A DNA stretch of 64,000 nucleotides from Ophiocordyceps camponoti-saundersi (nom. inval.) (taxonomy: Eukaryota; Ascomycota; Sordariomycetes; Hypocreales; Ophiocordycipitaceae). Positions 21,287 to 32,499 of this stretch are shown piece after piece; positions within the stretch are counted from its first letter, which is position 1, and each line of letters starts with the position of its first letter. The position numbers and the translations under genes were made by a program. Where the stretch lies: the NCBI GenBank assembly GCA_003339415.1, contig PDHQ01000138.1, positions 24,335 to 88,334 of the forward strand, written 5' to 3'. The notes under the pieces were generated by a model. It worked only from the letters and a program-made list of their open reading frames with translations. It did no database searches and was not told the DNA's origin.

Positions 21287-24200
21287 TACCCCTATAAGTA
21301 TTATATACTCTACTTCCTATATTAAGTAAGTAATACTTATTTTCTAAAAAATATAATTTAAAATTTCTTACGATAATTAAGGAAAAAATTAAGGGTTAAT
21401 TAGCGGTAAAATATATAAGTTAGTTTATTTAGTTTAGAAAATATTAGATAATAATTAAGCGGTTATTTTTATAGCTAAGCCCTTAATAAGGCTAGGTTTA
21501 ATTCCTAATACCTCCTTAGTATATATTTTTAAGAATTATTATATAAAAGAGGCCCTTAGTTAGGTAGCTTAGTTACTTAGCTATAATAAGGGGATTAAGG
21601 GCCTTTTTATTATAATAAAATAGCTAAATTACTTAGCTAAGGGTTTTCCCTAGTTAATCTTATTAATAATATTTTCGAGTATTACTAACTTTTTATCTTT
21701 TTTATATATTTTAATAAGTTTACTATATTATTTTAATAATAAAGAAATTAATAAATAAGTTAAAAAAATTAGAAAGGAAAAGTTCGTAAAGAAAATAAAA
21801 ATATCGTAATTAAAAGTTTATAATATTTTAAGGTAATCTCCCTAATTAAAATAGATAATAAAAAAAATAATTTTAAGATAAAGGTATTATTTAACTAATA
21901 AGAAAAATATTATAATAATAATTAAAAAGTAATAAAACGAGTATATATAATAATTTTAAGGAAAATTAATTTAGTAATAAAAAAATAATAATAATCTAAA
22001 ATAACGCTTAAGTTATAATTAATAAGGTTAATTATAGATATATAAGTTTAGATCTAATATATAAGATAAAAAAAGATAAGTATAATTACTTATTTAAATA
22101 AGCTTTTTAGAGGGTATTTTTTTCCCCTTAAGCTTTAATTAATAAGTTAATTAAAAGGTATTTTCTTCCCTCTAATCTTTCGGATTTATATATAGCTTCG
22201 TAAGCTTAATTTCCTTCTAAAAAGTGCGGAATTTCTCCCCTTAAAGTAGCTTAGTTAGTTTATCCGCTATTATACTAAAAATTTCTATCTAGCTAATCTT
22301 TATATAGCTTAACTAAACCTCTTAATATAACTAATAAGAGTATATATTAATATAAAGGAGCTTTATTTTTAGCTTTAAATTCTCCTTCGTAATTAGCTTA
22401 ATAGTTTATAAGTTATTATAATATATTATAATATTTTTAGAAAGTTCGAATTTAACCTCCTAATATAGCTTTTTAAAAGCTTAGATTTCCTTAATAATAT
22501 AAGAAAAGGCTAGGAACTCTACCTCTATAAATAAAATTATAATAATATCTTACTTACCTAATTTAAAGATAACTATACCTTTAAAAACTCGAATAATAAA
22601 GCCCTTAGTATTTTTACGGTTATAATTATCCTTAAAGGAGGTATCTAATATAGCTATAATAGAGGAATTATAATTATTAAAAGTAATTAAAAAGTCCTAA
22701 AAGCTTTTAAAGAATTCTAAAATTTAGATTATAAATTATATATATTAAAAGCTAAGATTAATAAGGCCTTATATAAGTCGGCTAATAGTAAATATAATAT
22801 TAGCTTATATAATAATAGTAGCGTATATTAGGCTTCCGATAATAGCTTAATATCGCTTAATTTCTTCTTCTATTACTTACCTTTTAAAAGGGGGAATTTT
22901 CTTAAGCGTTATAAGCTATAGCTAAGTTTTCTTTACTAGGAGCTTTTTAAATTTCGTTATAACTTTTTAAATATAGGATTTCTAGCTTGGGAATAAACGC
23001 CGATTAGCCTTATCCCTAATAGCTTTAATATTTAAAAATTATCTAAAATTACTAAGATCCTTAATTTAGAAAGCTTTTTCGATAGCCTCCCGAAACTTCG
23101 TATACTTATTTATTTAATCTTTTCTAAATAAAGCAATAAGATTATTAATATAGAAGAAAATAATAATCTTCCTATTCGTTATAATATAAGGGTTTTTAGA
23201 AATAGCTTTATAGCTTTATTTTATTAACTAAGCTATAAGTAGTTTATACTAAAATAAGGGTAAATATCTTAGCTCGTATAAGGCTTTTTTTAATCTTTAT
23301 ACTTTACTTAGTATATTAAAGCTAGGAGGTATTTTATAATATACTTCCTTATTAAGATTACTATTATAAAAAGCGTTAATAAAATTATATTACTAAGCTT
23401 TAAAGTTAAAATAAGCTATTAAGGCTATTAATAACTAAAATATTTATATCGCTAGTATATAAGCGTAAATAGATAATTTATTTAGCGGTTACTTATTTCT
23501 ATATATAATAACGCGGGCTTTATACTTCTAAAAGAAGCTTTAAAAGTTAAACTTATAAATAAAAACCTATTTAAGATTAATTAACTGCTACCCTTAAGGT
23601 ATAGTAGCTATTAAAATCTTTTTAGTAATTTTATAATCCTTTATCCTTATTAACTTAACTTTTATAGCCTCTAGCTATTATACCTTATTAGGCTTACTAT
23701 AAGCCCCTTTATATATAAGAGGGGGCTCTAATAGATAGTCCTAATAGGGCTTATTTATAAGGGCTTAAAAGAGGATAAAGGCTAAATTCCCTATTTAATT
23801 AAGGGAGTTAGGGGTAAAAGGCGTATAAAAGGCCGTTTCCGCCTCTTTTACTAAGGGATTCGAATAGTTAGCGCCGGGATAATTTTATTCCCGCTCTTAA
23901 ACGCCGGATTAATTAGAAGGGCTAGAAAACGCGTTTTTAAAAGTTTCTTAAGATTAAGTATCGTTATTAGCTAAGTTACGTATACCGGGCTTTTCTTATT
24001 ATAAAGGCCTAAGAAGATTATTATTATTAACTTCCTTTTCTTAATCTTTAATTATAGAAACCTAATAAAGGGCTTTTTTTAGCTAAGGGGTATCCTTATA
24101 ATCTTACTTATAGAATACTTTTTTATTAAAAGTTATAAAAAAAGTACTAATTAGAAAATGCTTCTTTAAGGAGGGTACTTAGATTAAGTATTATAAAGAG

Positions 24201-26852
24201 GAGGTAATACCGGCTAAATAGCCGATATAAGCTTTTAGATTAAATTTACTTTAAAGGCCTCTTAGTACTTTCCTTATTATAAGAAACGCCTTATAATTAT
24301 AGGCCCTAATATACTATAAGTTTTAAATAAGATAATCTTATAGATAACCCTCTTATTAAAAGTTATAAGTTTTAAGCTAATAAAACCTTCGTTTAATCGG
24401 CTATATAGCTACCTCCTTATTTACCTTATAAGGTATCTTATTAAATAAGTAAATAGCTATTTATATAGCTATTAGCTATATATTATAAAGGAAGCTTAAT
24501 TATATAAGGAGGTAAGTAGCTATATAAGTTACGATACCCCCTAATCTTTTAGTATAACTATTTTAGTATACGTATATTAAAAAGGTAAATTAAATATTAA
24601 TATTTTCGAATATTATATTATCCTAGAAAGCCTAGGTAAAGAGGGCTTTCTTATAATTTATAAGGATAATTAATACCTTTAAATTAAATACTCGGGCGAT
24701 ATAAGCTATAAATTTAACCTAAATAGATAATAAATCTATCTTATAAGGAATATCGTAGCCTCTCCTTTCCCCTATAAAGCGGTAAATAAAAAGGGCTAGA
24801 TAATTCGATTTATTATACCTTACGCTTATATAAAATAAATTAAATAAAATAATAGCTTAGGGGCGTTAAGGCTACGAGGCCTAATAGGGCACTTATAATC
24901 TCTCTTTCCTAAGCTTAGTAGTTATATAGATTTTGTAATTAGTTATTAGGATAGCTTTATTAATATTAACCTTTAGTAACTTACCTAGCGAAGCTTATAC
25001 CTTAGCTCCTAGATAGCTTATATAGGTATACTATAAATCCTTATTTATCTTTATAATAAGTTAAGGGAATTATAAATTAAATAAGGCTATAAAAGTTAGT
25101 TTAATAACTTATAGCTAAAGCTACCTAATCTTTATAACTATATAATAAAAAATTACCTTATTTTTTAAATTATAAAGTTAGCTTATAAGATTATTTTAAG
25201 CGTAACTTTTTTCCGTAAAGATTATTAAAAAAATAAAATTAATATTAAAGTTAGAGTTAAACTTAATATTAATAAAAATTATATAATAATTTATTTCTAT
25301 TATTAATATAACTATACTTACTTTTAAGGTAATAACCTTAGTTATAATAACGGTAAGATTAGCTTAGCTATTTAAGTTAAAAATATTAAACTAATTAAGG
25401 GAGTTAAAAATATATATTAAGCACCCCTTATTAAGAAGAACGCTATTTTTTATCTTCGTACCCTTTAAAGCGGGATTCCTTAAGGCTATAAAAACGCCTA
25501 AAATTTCCTTATTCCTCCGTTAGCTAATAATTCCTATATTATCTTTTTTCTATTAATTAACTTTTCGTTAAGTTAATTAATAATAAGCTACCTTATCTAT
25601 AACTTATCGAAAAAGGTTTTTATTAAGATTAACCTAATCTTATAGAAAAGAAAAGATTAAGTTTAGGAGAATATAAAAATACTTTTTTTAGTAATCTTCC
25701 TTTTTCTTAAATTTTCGAAAATATTTTTAACTATACTAAATATAAACTTAAGCGTTACGCTTTCTAAAGTTATTAGTTAAAGAAAAAAGGGGAGGGGCCT
25801 ATTTTACTAGGCGGCTATTTTAATCCTTATTTTATAAAATATTTACTTTTATCTATTACTTAAGATTATTATAAATAATAAAGGCTATTTTCTTCTTAGT
25901 CTTATCTAGCTTAAGGGCTTTATAATTAGCTTTTCTAAACTCCTAAAAGATATTAATAAATTAAAGGACCTTTCCGCGGTATTTTTTATAAATATTTTTA
26001 AAATTATATTATATCGTTTATATAAATAAGGGATATTAATCTCTTATTATATAAATAAAATACTTAATATATACCTTATTAGTAAACTTTACGCTATTTA
26101 GTTATAAGTAAATCTATTAAGCTTAGATTAATTAAGTAATTTAGTTATTAATATCTTTTTTAGAAAAGTTTTATAAAAAGAGATCTTATAACTTATTTTT
26201 AGCTAACTTATATTTAGCTATTTCTCTAAGCTATATAAGGGCTTAAAAAGTAACGAGTTTCTTCTTAAAAGAGAAGTCCCCTTAAATTAGGGATTAATAA
26301 GCTAATAAAAAGCTTACCTAAATAAAGGGATTTATCTTTTTTAATATTTTCTTTATCTAATAATATTCTTTTAAGTTTTCTTAGAAATTTAGAAAAGTAA
26401 ATATTTTATATTTTTTTCTAAATAGTTAAAAAATTTTAAAATTAAAGGTCTTACTCCTTATTTAACCTCCTAAGCTTATAAATAGGATTTCTAGTTAATC
26501 TAACTTTATAAAGGTTTTTTATATTTCTAAGTTTATAAAAAATTAAATATTATAGCCTTATATTATATTAATAATATTTTAATATTAATTAATCTAATCT
26601 TTAAAGCTTTTAAGAATAAAAGTAAGTTTAACTAATATTATAAAGTTTATTATTATATTAATTATTATATTATTAAAATTATTATTTATAGTTAAAAATT
26701 AATAAATTTAAGAGTTATAAGTCCGCTAAAGAAAATAATAATAGCTTTATTTTTATAAAAGCTTAATTAATTAAGTAAATTTATAAAATATAAGCTATAA
26801 AAATAGTAAAATTAAATAAATTAAATTAAAAAGTATTAACTAAGCTTATAAC

Positions 26853-27148
26853 TATTAGATAAGGAGGAGGTATATAAATTATATTAATTAATATACTTAC
26901 CCTCTTAAAATAGAGGGAATTATCGTTATCTTTATATATATAATAAAAACTTTCCGTATCTACCTTTTTAGCTATAATACCCTTATAAATAAGCCTTTAT
27001 TCTTATAGCTTATATATTACCCCGGATATAGCCCTTTTCCTAATAGGAATTCCGTTTCCTAGGCTGCGGATCCGTTACTATAATACCTGCACGCCTTAAG
27101 AGATAATAAAATATACGCCTAGCCTACCTTTATCTTAGCCCTCTGATA
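26853..27148 (-). repeat. Right LTR (5' LTR) of element 1
   Basis: 296 bp, the same length as the left copy. The outer roughly 90 bases (27059-27148) keep C and G (GGCTGCGGATCCG, CCTGCACGCC) where the left LTR has A and T. Confidence 0.88.
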
Positions 27149-27227
27149 AATATATATATACGTTAGTAGATTAGGGATATTATGTATTCTCCGCGTATAT
27201 TCGCATAAGATAATATGTTAAGTTAAT

Positions 27228-27377
27228 ATGTCTATTAAGACGAATAACAAAATCAAGACGGCGAGAGAGTTGAAGTCTTTCTTAAACAAGTTGAAGAAAG
27301 ACTCGGGTGTTGGTAAGTTGCGTTCCCTAAAACACAACTGGACGAATCATTGCTCAACACGACAACTAACTAACTAA
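27228..27377 (+). other. Short open frame, 49 codons, of unknown status
   Basis: ATG at 27228 opens a Lys-rich, helical peptide (KIKTARELKSFLNKLKKDSG). A good 5' splice motif, G|GTAAGTT, falls at about 27313, so it could be the first exon of a gene or transposon frame whose remainder is lost. No partner exon was found. Composition is ordinary and not RIP-like, unlike the adjacent LTR element. Confidence 0.2.
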
Positions 27378-27851
27378 CTACATAGTTAACCAACCAACTG
27401 CGAACAACCAACTAACTAATCGACAACAAACAAGTCTCTTCTTTTCAACTACGAAACTAACGACAACTACCAGAGAGAACATCTCCTCTCCGTCCAACTC
27501 TCTTCCCACTTCCCTCCCTCGCATGTGTACTAAGAAAAAAACCCGCTACGAGGATCTCGGGACCCCAAAAAAAGCTAATTAAGCAACGAGGCTACGCAGA
27601 TCGGACAAACAAACAAGACGCCTTCTCATTAACAACGGACTGGGTAGCACAGCATTGAGGGGGGAAGGAAGGGAAGGGATCCCATTCCGACTCTTCTCCT
27701 TTTTCCTTCTTCTTCTCTTCCTTCTTCTACTTGTTCCATTTCTCTTGGCTTCGATGGATGAACCCGGCTACATGTAAACAATGGTACCGCATGAACAGGT
27801 ACATACCTACCTAGATAGATAGATATCCAGATATAGCCAAGACCCAACCAT

Positions 27852-27859
27852 GTAGTAAT
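27852..27859. repeat. 8-bp target site duplication (left)
   Basis: GTAGTAAT directly left of the inverted repeat; an identical GTAGTAAT lies at 28303-28310 directly right of it. Confidence 0.85.
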
Positions 27860-28302
27860 GAGTATTCATATTTGCCACGGCACCTATTCCTATTAGACAC
27901 GACATCACTAAAATAAGCGGTACGTACCTGATTAGTAAGATCTTTTTCTTACCCGGTATAAAGTCGTAGGAAATCTAAAGTTACTAGTAATCTATAGGTA
28001 TCTATCTTTTCTACCTACCTCTGCCCGCCTTTATTCTTTTTTACCTGCCTTAGCTTCCTATACCTTCCTAGGCTACCTCTACCTATTTCTGCCGTTTTTA
28101 CTAGGTAAAAAACGCAAAGCGCGCGCGCGTAGGTGAGTAAGAAGATAAGTACTTACGGACTACGAGTGACGTTCTATCTTGTACTAGCATTATATCGCGT
28201 AGTGGGGCGGCCCGAAAAATGCCTTAGTAATTAGGTACGTATCCCTAAATCTGGGAATGTCGTGTCTAATAGGAATAGGTGCCGTGGCAAATATGAATAC
28301 TC
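27860..28302. mobile_element. MITE-like DNA element, 443 bp, 46-bp perfect TIRs
   Basis: The termini 27860-27905 and 28257-28302 are perfect 46-bp inverted repeats starting GAGTATTCATATTTGCCACG. Just inside, a second imperfect inverted block (GGTACGTACCTRATTA) follows, at about 27920-27937 and 28224-28242. GTAGTAAT flanks both ends as an 8-bp target duplication. Size, lack of any reading frame, TIRs and TSD fit a non-autonomous DNA transposon. An 8-bp TSD points to the hAT superfamily, although the TIR is long for hAT, so the superfamily is inference. The perfect TIR match suggests recent movement and no strong RIP on this copy. Confidence 0.88.
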
Positions 28303-28310
28303 GTAGTAAT

Positions 28311-31300
28311 TCATTCCTGGTTGTTTTTTTTTGACCTTTTCCCCCTGTTTCCGTCGGGCCGACTTCCGCTTGATGTAGATTGATGGCCGTCTTGTTAAGT
28401 TTGCTTTTGCTATTGACACAGGGATCAGAGAGGGGGGGGGGAGAGGGGTGTGGTGATGGTGATGGAGGTGGAGGTGGAAGTGGAAAGGGGGTTACTGTCT
28501 GGAGAGTATGTAAGACGAGGATTTCTCCTGGTGGACTTTACTATTGCTCTCTTGAGGCTGATGGTCTGCCTGTCATCTACGGATCGACATCTCTTGCTAT
28601 CCTCGCTTAAACTATGAGAATATACCACAGGGGGGAATCAAAAAATCACCGTGTAGCTGGACTCTTCATAGCGTAAGTAGAAGAGAAAGGGGGGGGGAGC
28701 TTCGGTAACAACATCAACTCCCCCCGCCCCCCTCCCTTTCCGAACGGCCGTCACCGTATCAACGGCGCACCTGGTCAGATTCATGGTCTATGGGCTGTTG
28801 AGTATGTATGTATGTATGTGCCGATAGTAAATGGCAAGGGGCTACGGTTGACCGACGAAGGAACGGGGTGCGCGGCCCAGAGGGCGTCGACGCGTGTATG
28901 TATGTATGTACTTGTATATCCCCTGTCGAGAGGCATGAATCGATGTACATAAATACAGTATTACTGCATGTGTATGTAGGTAGGTATCCAAGTGTCCAAG
29001 ATAGGCCAAGAGGCCGAGATACCATGTGTGTGTCTGTACCCGTACCGACATCCCCCCCCCCCCCCCCTGAATCCTCACCAAGCCGTCCGTCTCACTGCCA
29101 TCCAGGTAACAGAGACGCCACATGAACGAGACCATCCAGCAAAGATCTACGGATACACAGAAAGCAGGCCATACATACACACAGACTGGCTGACTGACTG
29201 ACTGACATGACCAACATGCACAAGTCAAAGCGACAACCTCCCTCCCTCCCTCTCGCTCTCCCTCACTCATCCATCCATCACTCTCTCTCTCTCTCTCCCA
29301 CCCCTGAAGTGAACGAAACCCACCCACAAAGCTCCATGATACCATCTGCCGACATATCATCATACATAAAGACGGCAAGGACAAGAAATCCAACCAATGC
29401 CATCACCAGACAAGCGAAAGAATCCCACGCCCGCCATACCATCGAGATTCTACTTCGTCCGCTTACCCCCTTTTTTCCTCTATCTCTCCACACTCTCTCC
29501 ACCGACAACGTGACTCGGCGCGGACCTAGATATCTCTCTTGTCATTTTCCCTTTTTCTCTTTCAGCTTGATCGTACAACGTAGTCCGCTTTACCGGCTTT
29601 TATAGGCTGTAGTTGTCTTTTCTCTTCATGACTCTATGTATACATATATGTGCAGCCTATATCGTATGGTACATACATACAGTATATAGGTAGGCTCCGC
29701 CGTCAAGAGGGTGGAATTCCTCAACTCCGGAACGTGAAAGAACAAGGAAAGAGAGTGAGATCGAGCAAGATAAAGTGCCCGTCCGTCGAGAAAGAAAAAA
29801 AGACAGTCACACGGACCATGACGGAGATGGCTTCCAAAAGAGACCGAAAAACCTCCTACATACATATGTACATACCCTCTCTCTCTCTACCCCTTTCCAA
29901 CCTCCGTCTCCCTCCCCCCGCGGGGAACATGTCCGCGGTAAAAGAGGATGGAAATAGAACACGGCTGTTTCTGCAATGCCACGATACCATCTTAGCATTG
30001 CCCATCCATACATCACCCCTCTCTCTCTCTCGCCGTCTCTGGTCTCTCTCATTGGCAAGCTGCCAAGACCAGCTGGAGGGCGCAGGTCGGTGTGTTTACA
30101 TGTGTATGTACATGAATATACCTACCTAGGTGTATACAGGTAGGCATGCAGATAATGCATGTGGCCATTGCCTGCCTACCTACCTACCTATAGCCTATAG
30201 CTACCTATAGCCTATAGCCTATAGGTCTTCAGCCATAGCCTATAGTCTACCCCGGCAGGCAAAAGGTGGCTGGTAAATGCTTGGTTCGCTGCGAGTCATG
30301 CAGAGCCGGTGTGTCTTTAGCACATCTATCGTCTGGGTTCCTGGACAAGCCAACCAAAGAGCCCCCAGCCAGTAAAGGGCTATCTATCTATATACATACA
30401 TATGTATGTACATACAGTATGCCCATGAGTGTGTGTGTATGTATGTAGGTGTTGTACAATTTCATGTCTGCCTCTGCTGTTGACCGAGGTCATCTCTCCG
30501 TCTCCGTCTCCATCTTTGCCTCTCTCTCTCTCTCTCTCTCCCTGTCTCTTATAGTTATACATAATAATAATAACAACACGTACGAGTATACCATATATAC
30601 CGTAAACTAAGCAAGCTAACCCTACATCAACATCAATAACACATCCCTCAACGCCCGGCTATCGGCCCGGCCTCTCAAGGCGATATCATCTCAACCGGCA
30701 CCAACCTCAACCTCAACCTCATAACAGCCCGCAACTCTCCTCCTACTCCTCCTCCGTCCAAACAAATATAACCCGCCGATTCTATACATACATATGTACA
30801 TACATATAACAGGTCAACTAATCCCAGCACAAGTAAACTTCTCCCCGTCCTAAACGCATGCAACGCTCATGAATCCAATCATCAACTATCCCCATCCGCA
30901 GCAACTTTACCTCCGACCCAAAGCCGCTATAAGATACAGCAATACCAATTACATACATATGTATATTCACTCTCATCCTTCCACCCCCCCCTTCAAAGCC
31001 CGACAATAGCCTTTACGGAATCATACCCCCCCTTTACTAATAAACTCCTCCTCTTCCTCCACGCCGACGTCTCATTTCGCGGCCCCCAAATGCCTCTTTC
31101 TCGCCTGATTCTGACGGAAACAACCCGGTGCCTTGTCCCATTATAACAATAACAGGCACGCACATATCTATTCATGCATACATACATATGTATACATATG
31201 TTATACATGCTATAGAAACATTCAATCCAGGTTCTTACATTGCTATATTGCATTACATACAATGTATGCCATCCAAATCCAATATCCAGCATCCTTCCTA

Positions 31301-32499
31301 TACAACTATACGGACACCCTCTTTCTACCTATATCTACACACTCCCTTCTGAATCATGCAATCAACTCAACTCAACCCACCCAAATCCCCCCCCCCCGCG
31401 TCTTTCCCAGCGCCCTCTCCCAATATCATCGTCTCGAAGGTTCCAGCGATAGGCGCCGCCGGCATGTGTTTTTTCTTCCCCCTTTCCCCTTGTCTTTCCT
31501 TTCCATCCTAAACCTTTCTCCTGCCATCCTTTTCATCCTATTCCCCCGATCCGCTCGTCTTCACAACTGTGTATGTATGTTTGCACAACGTAACTCCGTA
31601 CATACATATGTACACATGCATATGTATATCAAACCTGACAAGTTAATACCTACATACCTCCTATGCATAAACCTAGATAGTTAGGTAGATAGTCAGATTC
31701 TGTATCGTGTATAGAAAACGTCCATCTTATCCCATCCATCCCATCCATCCATCTATCCATCTATCCATCTATGTACATATATATGTATGTTCTCTCCCTC
31801 GCCCTCGCCCAGGGAAATCCTCCACCTCCATCGCCGTCGTCACAACCGATCCTGCACCCCTATAACCAGCCTACCACCCAAAGCAACACCACATCCATCC
31901 ACTCATCCATCCACAACAACAACTCCAATTTCCATACAACCACCGCTATCCAAACCAACACCCAACCGCTACAATCCCAACGTCGCAACTCTCCCACGCA
32001 AACAAGCAACTCTTCCACTACAACTGGATCAAGCTTTTCCTTTCCTTTCCATCTTCGGTTTCTTTCCCTCCCTTGTTTCCCTCGGAATCATCTTTGCCTT
32101 CACCGTCCGAAAGGGCCGTCTCTCTCTCCATTTCTCTTCTCTTTCCCTTTCCGATCCCGACTTGGCCTCATCTCTTCCGGCAAGACAAGCCTCACTCTCT
32201 ACGCCAAGCGCTCAGCACCAGTCTTGGGAGCATTCTCATAGCCATTGTCCCTACATACAAATACAAACGTACATACATACATGCAACTCACACACACTTC
32301 CGTCATTCCAAGAACTGCCTCTCGTCGTCGGCAAATGATTGTCCTTCCCTCCATATTCTCTCTCTGTTGCCTCATTCTTTTATCCCTCATGCCATGTCTT
32401 TGCTCCTCTCCAACCATGCCCGTCTGTATGTATGTATACCTGTCCACCCTCTGCCTGCCATAAGACAATTCGCACACCTTCGCCTCAGCTTTCGCCCCT
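28311..32499. other. Non-coding 4.2 kb rich in palindromic short repeats
   Basis: No supportable gene between the MITE-like element and the PRP8 stop. Short frames here lack domains and consist of repeat translations. It holds a G run (28432-28442), a C run (29051-29067), CT tracts, at least six copies of a TACATACATATGTA-type palindrome between 29.8 and 31.7 kb, and a CCTATAG tandem/palindromic cluster at 30186-30245. The right end should contain the PRP8 3' untranslated region. Confidence 0.6.
30186..30245. repeat. CCTATAG tandem cluster
   Basis: Repeated CCTATAG/CTATAGC units with variable spacing. Each unit contains the palindrome CTATAG, so the cluster can fold on itself. Similar short units occur near the insertion site of LTR element 1 (20947-20985). 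Confidence 0.7.

Larger units (their letters stand above)
20991..27148 (-). mobile_element. Ty1/copia-type LTR retrotransposon, RIP-inactivated
   Basis: 6158 bp bounded by two 296-bp LTRs and a 5-bp AATAT duplication. The outer ends are TGTCAG and CTGATA (CTGACA before a C-to-T change), a perfect inverted terminal pair. The interior is extremely AT-rich, TpA-rich and full of stops. On the minus strand a reverse transcriptase block can still be read: FFYINNLI at about 23135-23165, where YxDD should stand (Asp codons changed to Asn), and KALYELR at 23267-23287, the copia block before it. Order and strand place the 5' LTR on the right. The differences between the LTRs are mainly C/T and G/A, as expected from RIP acting on repeated DNA. 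No intact reading frame remains. This copy cannot move by itself. Confidence 0.88.
27149..27859. other. Spacer between LTR element 1 and the inverted-repeat element
   Basis: It contains the AATAT duplication (27149-27153), a short frame from the ATG at 27228 (49 codons), repeats of ACTAACTAAC and CAACCAAC (27364-27420), and nothing else recognised. The base composition returns to normal about 80 bases outside the LTR. Confidence 0.55.

Noticed and set aside
28842..29393. Minus-strand frame of 183 codons
   Set aside because: It consists of translated tetranucleotide repeats (YIHTYTH type) and unrelated sequence, with no recognisable domain.
31133..32338. Several overlapping plus-strand frames before PRP8
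   Set aside because: Low-complexity Ser/Pro/Thr and His/Tyr repeat translations with no domain; they probably overlap the PRP8 3' untranslated region.
27149..32499. CRISPR-like arrays suggested by recurring short palindromes
   Set aside because: The repeats lack constant spacing and unique equal-length spacers, and the organism is a eukaryote.
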